DNA from: an uncultured Bacteroidota bacterium
Lineage (GTDB): Bacteria; Bacteroidota; Bacteroidia; Chitinophagales; Chitinophagaceae
Length of the DNA: 64,000 nt
Assembly (NCBI GenBank): GCA_903906365.1
Contig: CAIVKC010000041.1
Location: 1 to 64,000, forward strand
Direction: 5' to 3'
Shown: positions 35,813 through 45,123 of the stretch, in pieces
Layout of the letters: every line of letters starts with the position of its first letter
Position numbering within the stretch: the stretch's first letter is position 1
Translations under genes and position numbers: made by a program
The notes under the pieces: generated by a model
Seen by the model: the letters and a program-made list of their open reading frames with translations, nothing else
Told to the model about the DNA's origin: nothing
Database searches by the model: none

Positions 35813-37024
35813 TCAGGCAACCGCCTTATTGACCAGGGCCGCAGCCTCGCTGAGCAGGATGGCAGATTGCACTTTAAGGCCGCTTTCATCAATGAGTTTT
35901 TTGGCCACATCCGCATTGGTGCCCTGCAATCTCACGATGATGGGAATGGTTATATTTCCAATGGAGTTATAGGCATCGATAACACCCTGGGCAACCCGGT
36001 CGCAGCGAACGATCCCGCCAAATATATTGATCAGGATGGCCTTCACTTTGGGATCCTTCAGAATGATCCGGAATCCTGCTTCCACGGTCTGTGCGTTGGC
36101 CGTACCGCCCACATCCAGAAAATTCGCCGGCTGGCCGCCACTGAGCTGGATCATGTCCATCGTGGCCATGGCAAGGCCTGCTCCATTGACCATGCAGCCC
36201 ACATTGCCGTCCAGCTTCACAAAATTGAGGTTGTATTTCCCCGCTTCCACTTCCGTGGGATCTTCTTCGGAGATGTCACGAAGTGCTTCCAAGTCCGCAT
36301 GCCGCATCAGGGCATTGTCATCGAGGTTCATCTTACAATCCACCGCAATGATTTTGTCATCACTGGTCTTAAATAGCGGGTTGATCTCGAGCATACTGCA
36401 ATCGAGTCCCACATAGGCGTTATACAGGTTGGTCACGAAACGTACGCAGTTCTTGAAGGATTCACCGCTGAGTCCCAGGTTAAAAGCGATCTTCCTGGCC
36501 TGGAATGGCTGGAGACCTCCACCCGGGTGCACCCATTCCTTGTAAATCTTATCGGGGGTATTATGGGCTACTTCTTCTATATCCATACCCCCTTCGGTAC
36601 TGTACATGAACACATTCTGGCCTTTGGCACGGTCCAGCAGGATGGACAGGTAAAACTCCCTGACCGGGTTTGCCCCCGGGTAGTATACATCCTGGGCTAC
36701 CAGTACTTTATTTACCCTTTTGCCGGCTGGTCCGGTCTGAATCGTTACCAGGGTACCACCCAGCAGGTTGGAGGCGATTTGTTTGATTTCCTCTGCATTT
36801 TTTCCCACGGCCACTCCGCGCTGTTCGGTGCCTTTGATCTTTCCCTTTCCGCGGCCACCGGCATGAATCTGGGCCTTTACCACCGCAAAGCTGTTGCCAA
36901 ACTGCACTTTAAGGTTTTTGTAGGCTTCTTCTGCGGCATCTGCCCGGTCCACCGGTATGCCTTCCTGCACCGGAACTTGGTATTTCTTCAATAATTCTTT
37001 GGCCTGGTACTCATGGAGATTCAT
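35813..37024 (-). CDS. sucC: Succinate-CoA ligase (ADP-forming) beta subunit
   Basis: TCA-cycle enzyme subunit that binds the nucleotide and forms succinate from succinyl-CoA with ATP production. The 403-residue ATP-grasp protein starts MNLHEYQAKELLKKY and has VVKAQIHAGGRGKGKIKGT, LEINPLF with the metal-binding residues, and KAILINIFGGIVRCDRVAQG near the C-terminus. Length is typical. The partner sucD is not adjacent, as is usual in Bacteroidota. TATTTTCG at 37048-37041, sixteen bases before the ATG, is a plausible -7 element. Confidence 0.96.
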   Translation of the reverse strand: MNLHEYQAKELLKKYQVPVQEGIPVDRADAAEEAYKNLKVQFGNSFAVVKAQIHAGGRGKGKIKGTEQRGVAVGKNAEEIKQIASNLLGGTLVTIQTGPAGKRVNKVLVAQDVYYPGANPVREFYLSILLDRAKGQNVFMYSTEGGMDIEEVAHNTPDKIYKEWVHPGGGLQPFQARKIAFNLGLSGESFKNCVRFVTNLYNAYVGLDCSMLEINPLFKTSDDKIIAVDCKMNLDDNALMRHADLEALRDISEEDPTEVEAGKYNLNFVKLDGNVGCMVNGAGLAMATMDMIQLSGGQPANFLDVGGTANAQTVEAGFRIILKDPKVKAILINIFGGIVRCDRVAQGVIDAYNSIGNITIPIIVRLQGTNADVAKKLIDESGLKVQSAILLSEAAALVNKAVA

Positions 37025-37137
37025 ACAGTAAAAATTTTAACGAAAATAGGCCAGAACGGGTGAATATAAAAAAGATGTTCTTCCCTGCATGAAAGCCGGT
37101 GCCCGCAGGGAGCGGTTGACATGGGCTGGCGGGCTAT

Positions 37138-39915
37138 TTACCGGAGGATGGTCACAGAACCATTCATCTGGGCACGACCGTTTTTGGGATTGATGATCCA
37201 GTAGTAGGTCGCTACGGGCAGGGGGTTTCCGTTCAGGGTCCCGTCCCAGGCCCTCGTATAGCCCAGGGAATGGAAGACCATCTGCCCGTACCGGTTAAAT
37301 ACACTAACCTCCGCCCCCGGGTAGGAATCCAGGTACTTGATCACCCAGGTATCGTTGATTCCGTCTCCGTTGGGAGAAAAAGCATTGGGGACAACCGGTT
37401 TTTTGAGCACGGTGACTTTCACCTGTGTGCTGTCTACGCAGCCATCCCCGGAAGTGACGATGAGCGTATAGAGAATATCCCCTGAGGGGGATACCCTCGG
37501 CATGGCAATATGGTTGTTGTCCATGTCTGAATCAGGAACCCACAAAAAGCGCAGGTTATTACCGCTGCCGCTGCCATCCAGCAATACAGACCCCCCTTCC
37601 AGGACCGTTATCTCCGGGCTGGCCGTAGCCGTTGGTTTGGGGTATATCAGTATCTCCTGTCCAATGCTGGCGGTGCACCCCTGCGTGGTTGTGAAGCGAA
37701 AACTCAGTGAATCCGTTCCGGGCGATACCATGGCCGGGTCAAAGAGCCCCTCTAAGGAAAGCCCGGTTCCGGAGAAAGTGCCGGTGCCCGCCAGTCCGGA
37801 TCCCTCCGTGGCCTGGGTGATCTGAAAGGCCGCGGCACCCTGGCAAACGGGGGGTATGTTGCCAAAAAGGAGTTGGGGACTGGGCTGGAGGGTTATATCC
37901 GAAGATACCTCGCTTACGCAATTAATGCCGGAGTACGCAACGTACCGGATCTGGTAGGTCCTGGCGGAGGGCCCTCCGAAATCCGGGTATAGATGACTGT
38001 ATTTTTTGCCCGGCGCGGGGTTGGGGTCGGTGATAAAGAGGGCCGGGCTGTTGGCATAATCCCAATAAATTTCCACCCGGGTGATGTTTCCAAAATCCAC
38101 CGTTGAACTGTCCGTGATGACCACCGGGCCATTACTGCACAAAGAGTCAGCCCGGTCAATGGTGAAGTGCGCTTTGGGGACAGCGCCGTTGACGGTGAAT
38201 GATAGGGTGGTATCACTGGAGCATCCACTGGCTGATGTCACCGTTAAATGCACCAGGTATACGCCCACCGCACGGTAACGGTGCTGCGGGTTCTGGCTGG
38301 TGGACACATTGGGATCGCCGGGCCCTGCGCCGGGGTCCCCGAAATCCCACAGCCAGCTGAAGGTGCCCTGGCTGTTGTCAGCAATCGTGGATGAATCCGT
38401 AAAGGCGGCGAAGGGATCGCTCAGACAAACCTTCGGGGTTCCGAAATAAGTCCGGGGCAGGGGGTGGATGGTCAGTTGTTCAGTCTGTATGCCCGACAGG
38501 CATCCTTTGTCATTTTGAACCTGCAGGCTGACCGGGTAGGTGCCTGAGGCCGCATAAATATGGGAGGGATTTTGGGAAAGCGCTCTGTCGCCGTCGCCGA
38601 AGTCCCAGCGCCATTTGACCAGTACCTCTGAATAGGACTTGGACTGGTCGGTAAAGTTGATGGTATTGTTCTGGCAGGCCGGGGCACTGCTGTTAAATTG
38701 GGAGGAGGGGTTGGGATAAACCAGGACGCTGGTGGAATCGGTATGGGAACAGGCGGCTTGGCTGGTAACCACCACGGTATATTTTCCCGAGGCCTGGACG
38801 GTGGTCCGGGTCAGGGTGTCGCTGGAACCACTGGCCACAAAGCCATTTGGCCCCGACCAGCTATAGGTCGATCCGCCGGTGGCCTGAAGCCGCAGCGGAA
38901 AGCCTTCGCATACAGGTCCGCTGTTAATGGCTGAAGTAACGGGATTTGGGTTCACGCTCACCCTAATGGGGTTGGAGGCAACCCGGCAGTTGGTCAGGCC
39001 GATATTTCCGGATTCCGCTACGGTCATCCGGTACTGATAGTTCCCCGGAGAGGTAGGCTGTCTCACATAAGAGCCGTTAATGGCCCCGGGTATATCCGAC
39101 CAACTTGCACCGCTGTCCGTACTCAGCTGCCACTGGAATGCCGGTGCTAAATAACCGGAAGATACCGACGAATTGAAATTCAGTACCCGTGGATCACCCT
39201 GGCAAAAGCCCACGGTCGTCAGACCTCCGTTTCCCGAAACAGAGGCTGTAACCAGCGGTCCGCAGGGCCTAAAAGTAATATCATCCAGTGCCAGGTCATT
39301 GCCGCATCCCCCGGGAGCATTGTTGGTCATTCGCAGCACCACATCGGAAATATTGGCCGGGGTGGATAAAAAGAATCCATACTGCACCCATGTACCAGAA
39401 TTGGTCATGGCAATATCACCGGTATTGTAACTTTTCAGTACGGTGCCTCCCGTGGTCTCTATCCGAAAGGTGATATTGGGCAGTATGCCCTGTCCCCCGC
39501 AGGCCGAGGGTACGAGCATATTGAGAATCCAGGCTGCAAATTCATAAGTGGTATTGGGGCATAGACCCTTTACGGTATCCAGGTAAAAATCATTGGGCTG
39601 TATGGAAGCATTGACCAGCATGAAATACCCGTTGGGGTTCCCGGTATGGTCATGTACCGTCTGCCAGGTATCAGTGAAACAGCCCGCAGTCAGGTTGGTT
39701 ATGGTATAGGAACCATCCGAGGGGCACTGGGAGCTTACGAACTGATAATTGGTAGTGGAAGCAGGAAGCGGGGGGCCGGGGTTGATACCAGAACCAAAGG
39801 TGATTTTCACCACCGGGTCTCCCAGGCTTCCGGTACATAACTGGGCCATGGCCAGGGGCATGCATCCGAACAGGAAGAAAAGCAGGCTTACAATGGGTTT
39901 CGGAGCAGGATTCAT
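37138..39915 (-). CDS. Secreted PKD-repeat protein with T9SS type B C-terminal domain
   Basis: Surface or secreted protein of 925 residues. A signal peptide ends near residue 24 (PLAMA-QLC). The N-terminal third contains a lectin-like beta domain (NGYFMLVNASIQPNDFYLD and ALDDITFRPCG). Immunoglobulin-like and PKD domains follow, with WRWDFGDGD and WLWDFGDPG as the PKD hallmarks. The last 85 residues (PNAFSPNGDGINDTWVIKYL through VFNRYGQMVF to GSVTILR) are the gliding-type, type B T9SS sorting domain. It should therefore leave the cell through the SprA translocon. Ligand and role, perhaps adhesion or matrix, are unknown. Confidence 0.9.
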   Translation of the reverse strand: MNPAPKPIVSLLFFLFGCMPLAMAQLCTGSLGDPVVKITFGSGINPGPPLPASTTNYQFVSSQCPSDGSYTITNLTAGCFTDTWQTVHDHTGNPNGYFMLVNASIQPNDFYLDTVKGLCPNTTYEFAAWILNMLVPSACGGQGILPNITFRIETTGGTVLKSYNTGDIAMTNSGTWVQYGFFLSTPANISDVVLRMTNNAPGGCGNDLALDDITFRPCGPLVTASVSGNGGLTTVGFCQGDPRVLNFNSSVSSGYLAPAFQWQLSTDSGASWSDIPGAINGSYVRQPTSPGNYQYRMTVAESGNIGLTNCRVASNPIRVSVNPNPVTSAINSGPVCEGFPLRLQATGGSTYSWSGPNGFVASGSSDTLTRTTVQASGKYTVVVTSQAACSHTDSTSVLVYPNPSSQFNSSAPACQNNTINFTDQSKSYSEVLVKWRWDFGDGDRALSQNPSHIYAASGTYPVSLQVQNDKGCLSGIQTEQLTIHPLPRTYFGTPKVCLSDPFAAFTDSSTIADNSQGTFSWLWDFGDPGAGPGDPNVSTSQNPQHRYRAVGVYLVHLTVTSASGCSSDTTLSFTVNGAVPKAHFTIDRADSLCSNGPVVITDSSTVDFGNITRVEIYWDYANSPALFITDPNPAPGKKYSHLYPDFGGPSARTYQIRYVAYSGINCVSEVSSDITLQPSPQLLFGNIPPVCQGAAAFQITQATEGSGLAGTGTFSGTGLSLEGLFDPAMVSPGTDSLSFRFTTTQGCTASIGQEILIYPKPTATASPEITVLEGGSVLLDGSGSGNNLRFLWVPDSDMDNNHIAMPRVSPSGDILYTLIVTSGDGCVDSTQVKVTVLKKPVVPNAFSPNGDGINDTWVIKYLDSYPGAEVSVFNRYGQMVFHSLGYTRAWDGTLNGNPLPVATYYWIINPKNGRAQMNGSVTILR

Positions 39916-40019
39916 CTGATGGGGGGCTGATGCATTTGATAGTCTGTAAAAATAATGATTTATAAGCGGTTTTCACGCGCTTTGGGCCGGTATTCACACG
40001 AAGGGCGGGCTGCTTTTCT

Positions 40020-40027
40020 TATATTTG
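40020..40027 (+). promoter_or_regulatory. Promoter -7 element upstream of purine nucleoside phosphorylase gene
   Basis: TATATTTG fits the Bacteroidota -7 consensus TAnnTTTG exactly, 39 bases before the ATG. No good -33 TTTG lies at the expected distance. Confidence 0.4.
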
Positions 40028-40066
40028 CTGCCTGTTATTAAGTACATCATATAATAACTATTGCAT

Positions 40067-40891
40067 ATGGCCCTGAGTCTTATCGGACAATTGCAGGAAA
40101 CGGCAGATTTTATCAGAAACAAGTATAATCATTCCCCGGGGATCGGCATCATTCTGGGAAGCGGGCTGGGAAACCTGACCGCCTGTATGGAAGTGGAACT
40201 GGAGATCGGCTATGAGCAGCTACCCCATTTTCCCGTTTCCACGGTAGAGGGACATGCCGGCAGGCTGATTTTCGGAAAGTTGGGCGGCAAACCGGTCGTG
40301 GCCATGGCAGGAAGGTTCCATTGTTATGAAGGCTATACGGCCCAGCAGGTAGTCTATCCCATCCGGGTCATGAAGTTGCTCGGAGTGAACCTGTTGCTGA
40401 TCTCCAATGCGGCAGGAGGCATGAATGAGGGCTTCCGGGTAGGTGATCTGATGATATTACGGGACCATATCAGCCTGTTTACGTCCAATCCCCTGCTTGG
40501 TGAAAATCCCGCCGCGCTGGGTCCCCGGTTTCCGGATATGAGCGAGCCTTACAGAAAGGAGCTTATTGTCAAAGCCCAAAGGATCGCTTCCCGGCTGAAT
40601 ATTCCGGTCAAAGAAGGGGTGTACGCCGGTGTCACCGGACCCAGTTTTGAAACAAGGGCTGAATACCGGCTCCTGCAACTGGGAGGGGCCGATGCCGTGG
40701 GGATGAGTACGGTTCAGGAAGTCATCGCTGCAGCCCATATGGGCATGGATGTATTTGCGGTCAGCATCATCACCGACATGGGTATACGCCAGGAGGATAA
40801 TACCATCACCCACCAGGAGGTACTGGAGGCTGCACGAAAGGCAGAACCCATGCTGACGGCTATTTTCCGGGAACTGGTGACAGAATTATAA
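40067..40891 (+). CDS. Purine nucleoside phosphorylase, class I
   Basis: Splits purine nucleosides with phosphate to give the free base and ribose-1-phosphate, for salvage. The 274-residue protein shows the PNP/MTAP family pattern: IGIILGSGLGNLT, the phosphate-binding VEGHAGRL and AGRFHCYEGY, SNAAGGMNEGFRVGDLMIL, VYAGVTGPSFETRAEYR, and GADAVGMSTVQEVIAA. The trimeric class I type is indicated by length and by these motifs. The ATG at 40067 is used; a TTG two codons earlier is in frame. A Porin_10-type gene follows after 35 bases on the same strand. Confidence 0.93.
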   Translation: MALSLIGQLQETADFIRNKYNHSPGIGIILGSGLGNLTACMEVELEIGYEQLPHFPVSTVEGHAGRLIFGKLGGKPVVAMAGRFHCYEGYTAQQVVYPIRVMKLLGVNLLLISNAAGGMNEGFRVGDLMILRDHISLFTSNPLLGENPAALGPRFPDMSEPYRKELIVKAQRIASRLNIPVKEGVYAGVTGPSFETRAEYRLLQLGGADAVGMSTVQEVIAAAHMGMDVFAVSIITDMGIRQEDNTITHQEVLEAARKAEPMLTAIFRELVTEL

Positions 40892-40926
40892 AATTAACTT
40901 TCCATTTAACCGCGCTGCGGACCTTA

Positions 40927-43002
40927 ATGACTACATTGTCGAGAATTTTTTCCATATTGAATAAGACCAGCATCATCCTGCTTATCCCGATTTGCTGTCT
41001 GCTTGTCCTAAGCGCAGAGGTCCGTGCCCAGAATCCCATGTCCAGGTTCAGCTCCATGGGCGGAGGGGCTAAAGGCGGCAAGGGGGATACCCTGTTAAAG
41101 CACCGGAATAACCTGGAGGATTCCATTACCCTCAATTTCCGGTACCTCGATTCCAGCCGGCTCCGTAAAATGGATTCCTCCGTCTTTGATTTTTATAGGA
41201 AATTTCCGGTACCATGGCACTATATAGACCTGGGGAATTTTGGGACTGCTTCCAGGGACCTGGTTTTTTCCCCGAACCTGCAGTCCGGATGGGACGAGGG
41301 ACTGCATGCCTACGACGTATATATGCTCCGGCCTGAGGACACCCGTTTCTACAATACGACCCGGCCCTACGCAGAAATGGGATACCTCATCGGGGGGAAG
41401 GCTGAACAGATGATCAACATCAATTTTACCCAGAATATAAAACCCAACTGGAACTACGCTTTTCAGTACCGGCTGATCAATTCGCCGGGTACTTTCAACA
41501 GCCAGAACACCAACCATAACAATTACCGGCTGAACTCCTGGTACCAGTCCCGAAACAAGCGCTATCAGTCTTTCCTGGTAGTCATAGCCAATAAACTGGG
41601 CTCCTCCGAAAACGGGGGCCTGAAAAATTTTCGCGACCTGGACTCCAGCACCCTGCTCAGGAACAACGTTCCCACGGAACTCAACAACAGCCAGACCAGC
41701 AGTAACCTGAACCTGTTTTCAAGCAGCATCCACACCGGCACCCAGTACACTACATTTACCTTTTTGTTCCGGCAACAATACGATATCATCGGCAAAAAAG
41801 ATTCCATTGTGACCGATTCGGCTGTCATTCCCCTGTTCTACCCCCAGTTTCGTGCCGAACACACCGTTCAGTACAATACCTACCAGTACAAATTTTTTGA
41901 CCAGAAACCGGATACCGGGTATTACCACAGCCATTACGGGATCATTTTTCCGGCCCCCTATATCATACAGCCCGGATTCTCCTCAGATACTTTTTACAAA
42001 AAAGATACCTGGAGGCAACTGGTCAACGATTTTTCCCTCTACCAGTTTCCCGATTCCAAAAATCCCCAGCAGTTCATCAAGGCCGGAGTGACGATGGAGA
42101 ATTTCCACGGCGACTTTGACAGCAGCAGCCGGGCATTCTATAACCTCTTTATCCATGGGGAGTACCGCAACAGGACTAAAAACCAGAAATGGGACATCGA
42201 GGCCTACGGAAAATTTTACCTGGGAGGGTATAATGCCGCTGATTATGATGCCTCCATCAGCCTGAAGCGATTCCTGGGCAAAAAGGTCGGATACCTGCAG
42301 GCCGGTTTCCAGAATGCCGACAGGACCCCTTCCTTTGTGTTTACCAGATCCAGCAGTTTCAGTTACGGAACCGACGTATATAAAAAGGAAAATAATACCC
42401 GCGTGTTTGCCACCCTGGAGCAACCCCTGCTGGACCTGAAAATCAATTTCAATTATTACCTGATCAGCAACTACACTTATTTTACGGCTTACTCCCACCA
42501 AAACCAACAGTCCGGTCTATTCAATGTACTGCAGGTGGGCGCAGAAAAACTGATCCACCTGAGCCGGCACTGGGTCTGGAGGGCTTCCCTGGAGCTCCAG
42601 CAAAAGGCGGGACCTGCGGCCGTAAATGTTCCGCTGCTGCTGACCCGTGACCAGATCGCCTACGAGGGGAACCTGGGGCTTTCCAACCTGCATATTGCAT
42701 TCGGGCTGGATTTCCGCTACTGGACCGGGTATAAAGCGGATGGATATGATCCGCTGACCGGCCAGTTTTTTACCCAAAACGACACGACCATCCGGTTACA
42801 CCTGCCCGATATTACACCTTATGTGAACTTCAGGATCCGGGGCTTTACCGCTTTTGTACGGGCCGAAAACATCAATACAGCCCAGGTCAGAACATCCAAC
42901 GGTTTTAATTTCGGGTTCACAAAATACAATTTCGTGGCCCCGGGTTATCCCAACACGGGCCTGCGCATAAGGGTGGGAATATTCTGGGGCTTTGTCAATT
43001 AG
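40927..43002 (+). CDS. Putative outer-membrane beta-barrel porin (Porin_10-like)
   Basis: Protein of 691 residues with a long N-terminal signal segment ending near residue 34 (SAEVRAQNP). After a linker of about 60 residues it consists of alternating amphipathic beta strands, ending in LRIRVGIFWGFVN, which fits an outer-membrane barrel. The motif set (VPWHYIDLGNFGTASRDLVF, RPEDTRFYNTTRPYAEMGYL) matches the Bacteroidota family called putative porin (PF14121, Porin_10) as I remember it. What passes through it is unknown. It lies just downstream of the nucleoside phosphorylase gene, so a link with nucleoside uptake is possible but unproven. Confidence 0.83.
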   Translation: MTTLSRIFSILNKTSIILLIPICCLLVLSAEVRAQNPMSRFSSMGGGAKGGKGDTLLKHRNNLEDSITLNFRYLDSSRLRKMDSSVFDFYRKFPVPWHYIDLGNFGTASRDLVFSPNLQSGWDEGLHAYDVYMLRPEDTRFYNTTRPYAEMGYLIGGKAEQMININFTQNIKPNWNYAFQYRLINSPGTFNSQNTNHNNYRLNSWYQSRNKRYQSFLVVIANKLGSSENGGLKNFRDLDSSTLLRNNVPTELNNSQTSSNLNLFSSSIHTGTQYTTFTFLFRQQYDIIGKKDSIVTDSAVIPLFYPQFRAEHTVQYNTYQYKFFDQKPDTGYYHSHYGIIFPAPYIIQPGFSSDTFYKKDTWRQLVNDFSLYQFPDSKNPQQFIKAGVTMENFHGDFDSSSRAFYNLFIHGEYRNRTKNQKWDIEAYGKFYLGGYNAADYDASISLKRFLGKKVGYLQAGFQNADRTPSFVFTRSSSFSYGTDVYKKENNTRVFATLEQPLLDLKINFNYYLISNYTYFTAYSHQNQQSGLFNVLQVGAEKLIHLSRHWVWRASLELQQKAGPAAVNVPLLLTRDQIAYEGNLGLSNLHIAFGLDFRYWTGYKADGYDPLTGQFFTQNDTTIRLHLPDITPYVNFRIRGFTAFVRAENINTAQVRTSNGFNFGFTKYNFVAPGYPNTGLRIRVGIFWGFVN

Positions 43003-43223
43003 CGGGCCCTGGGCAGGCTGAATCCCTTATCCAGGGGAGGGGGGATGGCTGCCGGCTGAGCCTGACCCGGTAGATAGCGTTGTTCAGCCCATTTAAGGAG
43101 GAAACCTCCCGCTGCTGAATGCTGGTCATGTATAATATTCGGATCAATGAAAAAACTAAATGACATCGCCCGGTACATGCTTAGAATCCTGCGGAGTCTT
43201 TTTGTAAAAAAAGACTGCTGCAA

Positions 43224-43706
43224 ATGAAAAAGCTATGCTTTTGGGTGACCTTTCTTGCCCTGTCGGGCAGCCTACATGGCCAGGTTAAGCGTGGTAAACC
43301 AGCCCCGCCGCTTTCGCTGCCTTCCCTGGAAGGGAAAACCGTACAGCTCATTGATTACCGCGGTAAGGTGGTCCTGTTGGATTTCTGGGCCAGCTGGTGC
43401 GGACCCTGCAGGAAGAATAATCCCCGGCTTGTCAGCCTCTACCAGGCATACAGGGACCAGGGTTTTGAAATCATCGGTATTTCTCTGGACCAGGACAGCC
43501 TGGATTGGAAACTGGCCGTTTCCAGGGACGGTCTTTCCTGGACGCAGTTAAGTGACCCGGGGGGAAGGCATGCCGCCCTGAGCTACGGGGTTAATGCGAT
43601 CCCCATGGCTTTCCTCATCGACAGGGAAGGAAATCTGCATGATATTGATCCGGGACAGCGGTCGCTGGAGGGTAAGATAAAATCATTGCTGCGCCAACGG
43701 CGCTGA
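43224..43706 (+). CDS. Exported TlpA-like thiol-disulfide oxidoreductase
   Basis: Thioredoxin-fold protein of 160 residues with a signal peptide (about 1-20). The active site is WCGPC (58-62; C59 and C62) in VLLDFWASWCGPCRKN. The cis-proline is in NAIPMAFLIDREG. It resembles TlpA/ResA proteins that reduce disulfides in the periplasm, for example in cytochrome c maturation. No cytochrome gene is adjacent. A small hairpin (stem AGTCTTTTT, 43195-43216) lies eight bases before the ATG and might affect translation. It converges with the metal transporter gene, nine bases apart. Confidence 0.88.
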   Translation: MKKLCFWVTFLALSGSLHGQVKRGKPAPPLSLPSLEGKTVQLIDYRGKVVLLDFWASWCGPCRKNNPRLVSLYQAYRDQGFEIIGISLDQDSLDWKLAVSRDGLSWTQLSDPGGRHAALSYGVNAIPMAFLIDREGNLHDIDPGQRSLEGKIKSLLRQRR

Positions 43707-43715
43707 CAGGGAGCC

Positions 43716-44678
43716 TCAGCAGTGTTGTAGGTCACAGGGTTGCGCCTCAGCTTCAATCTCCAGGGTTGCATGACGAATTTGGAGATGCTCCAGTTCATGC
43801 TTGACGGTTTTTTTCAACAGCTCAATACCCGCCATATCCGTGTTCCTGTCAACCACCAGGTGGCCGGTCAGCGCATTTTCATTGGTACTGATGGCCCAGA
43901 TATGAATGTGGTGGAAGTCCTTTACTCCCTTGAGTGAGGCAACCTTTTGTTTCACTTCTGCCAGGTCAATGCCTTCCGGTACGCCGTCCAGGGAAAGCCT
44001 GAGGCTGTTTTTGAGCAATTGCCAGGTGCTTAGCAGGATAATGACCGCGATGACGATGCTCAGCAGCGCATCAATCCAGTACAACTGGGTGTAAAAAATA
44101 ATAAAGCCTCCGATCACCAGGCCGGCAGAAACGATGGCATCAGAGAGCAGGTGCATGAAGGCACTCTTCACATTCAGGTCGCTTTCCTTACTGCGTAAAA
44201 ACAACAGGGCGGTTACTGTATTGATAACGATGCCAATGGCAGCCACCACCGATATGGTTCTTCCCGGGAGTGCCTGGTGCTCCTGCGATATCAGGCGATG
44301 CAGGGCCTCGTATCCGATAGCCCCGATGGAAAGAAGCAGCACCGCCGCATTGAATAAGGCGACGATGATGGTGGTCTTTTTATATCCGTACGTGAATTTT
44401 TCGTTTGATTTTACTTTCACCAGGCGGATGGCAATCAGGGAAAGGGCCAAGCTGGCCACATCGGCCAGGTTATGGCCGGCATCGGAGAGCAGGGAAAGGG
44501 AATGAATGCCCAATCCGACAACCACTTCGATAACCACAAAGGTGAAATTCAGGATGATTCCAATAATAAAGGCCCGGTTGACTTCCTTGAGGTCAATGTG
44601 ATGATGGTGATGATGGCCATGTGCATGGCCATGGGAATGGCTGTGCGTATGTGAATGGGAGTGTTCGTTTTGTTCCAT
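43716..44678 (-). CDS. Cation diffusion facilitator (CzcD/ZitB-like metal exporter)
   Basis: Proton-coupled exporter of zinc or related divalent metals, 320 residues. The N-terminal 27 residues are almost entirely alternating His with Ser, Thr or Gly, a likely metal buffer. Six membrane helices follow, with metal sites H69/D73 in SDAGHNLADV (helix 2) and H176/D180 in MHLLSDAIVS (helix 5). The C-terminal cytoplasmic domain (about 220-320) ends with two cysteines in CDLQHC, which could add a binding site. A cupin gene lies 95 bases upstream on the same strand. Metal preference cannot be told from sequence alone. Confidence 0.93.
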   Translation of the reverse strand: MEQNEHSHSHTHSHSHGHAHGHHHHHHIDLKEVNRAFIIGIILNFTFVVIEVVVGLGIHSLSLLSDAGHNLADVASLALSLIAIRLVKVKSNEKFTYGYKKTTIIVALFNAAVLLLSIGAIGYEALHRLISQEHQALPGRTISVVAAIGIVINTVTALLFLRSKESDLNVKSAFMHLLSDAIVSAGLVIGGFIIFYTQLYWIDALLSIVIAVIILLSTWQLLKNSLRLSLDGVPEGIDLAEVKQKVASLKGVKDFHHIHIWAISTNENALTGHLVVDRNTDMAGIELLKKTVKHELEHLQIRHATLEIEAEAQPCDLQHC

Positions 44679-44773
44679 GAAAGGGATGTAATTATCATAA
44701 AGGTACTGTTTCGTGCTTGCATTCCCGCCATGGCAGCCCGGACCCGGGATAGCCTGCTTTCCCCGCAGGCAGC

Positions 44774-45088
44774 TTAGCGGTAGTCGTCCCGGGCAGGAGC
44801 AAAGGCATCGATGACCTTGCAGTCGGTTACGGCCCTCGCGCTGTGGGGGACGTTGGAGGGGATCACATACACGCTCCCGGCAGAAAAGTGATGGGTTTTC
44901 CCCCCAATCGTCATGTCGATTTCCCCCTCCAGAATATGGGTTATCTGTTCATGGGGATGATGGTGTTCTTCCAAAACGCTTCCCCGCTTGATATCCCAGA
45001 AGGAGAGGGTGCATTTTTCCCCGTGGACCATTTTGCCAAAAAAGCCGGGCCTGATTTCCCGGGCGGCAAACTCACTTAAATGAGGCAT
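44774..45088 (-). CDS. Single-domain cupin protein
   Basis: Small cytoplasmic protein of 104 residues forming one cupin barrel. The first cupin motif is EEHHHPHEQITHILEGE (41-57), whose histidines with Q48 can bind a metal, and the second is GSVYVIPSNVPHSARA with H82. Such proteins range from sugar isomerases to metabolite sensors, so no reaction is assigned. It sits between the SDR gene upstream (35 bases) and the metal-exporter gene downstream on the same strand, possibly in one transcript. Confidence 0.83.
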   Translation of the reverse strand: MPHLSEFAAREIRPGFFGKMVHGEKCTLSFWDIKRGSVLEEHHHPHEQITHILEGEIDMTIGGKTHHFSAGSVYVIPSNVPHSARAVTDCKVIDAFAPARDDYR

Positions 45089-45123
45089 AACTGTCGATTA
45101 AGATTTGAATGAAATAAAACGCT

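Noticed and set aside
43195-43216. Hairpin with stem AGTCTTTTT just before the thioredoxin-like gene
   Set aside because: It could be a leader structure, but it is short, A/T-rich and lacks any riboswitch-like features, so it is mentioned only under the gene.
44590-44665. Short tandem repeat of GTG/ATG-like triplets
   Set aside because: It is explained by the run of histidine codons in the N-terminus of the CDF metal transporter, not by a DNA repeat element.
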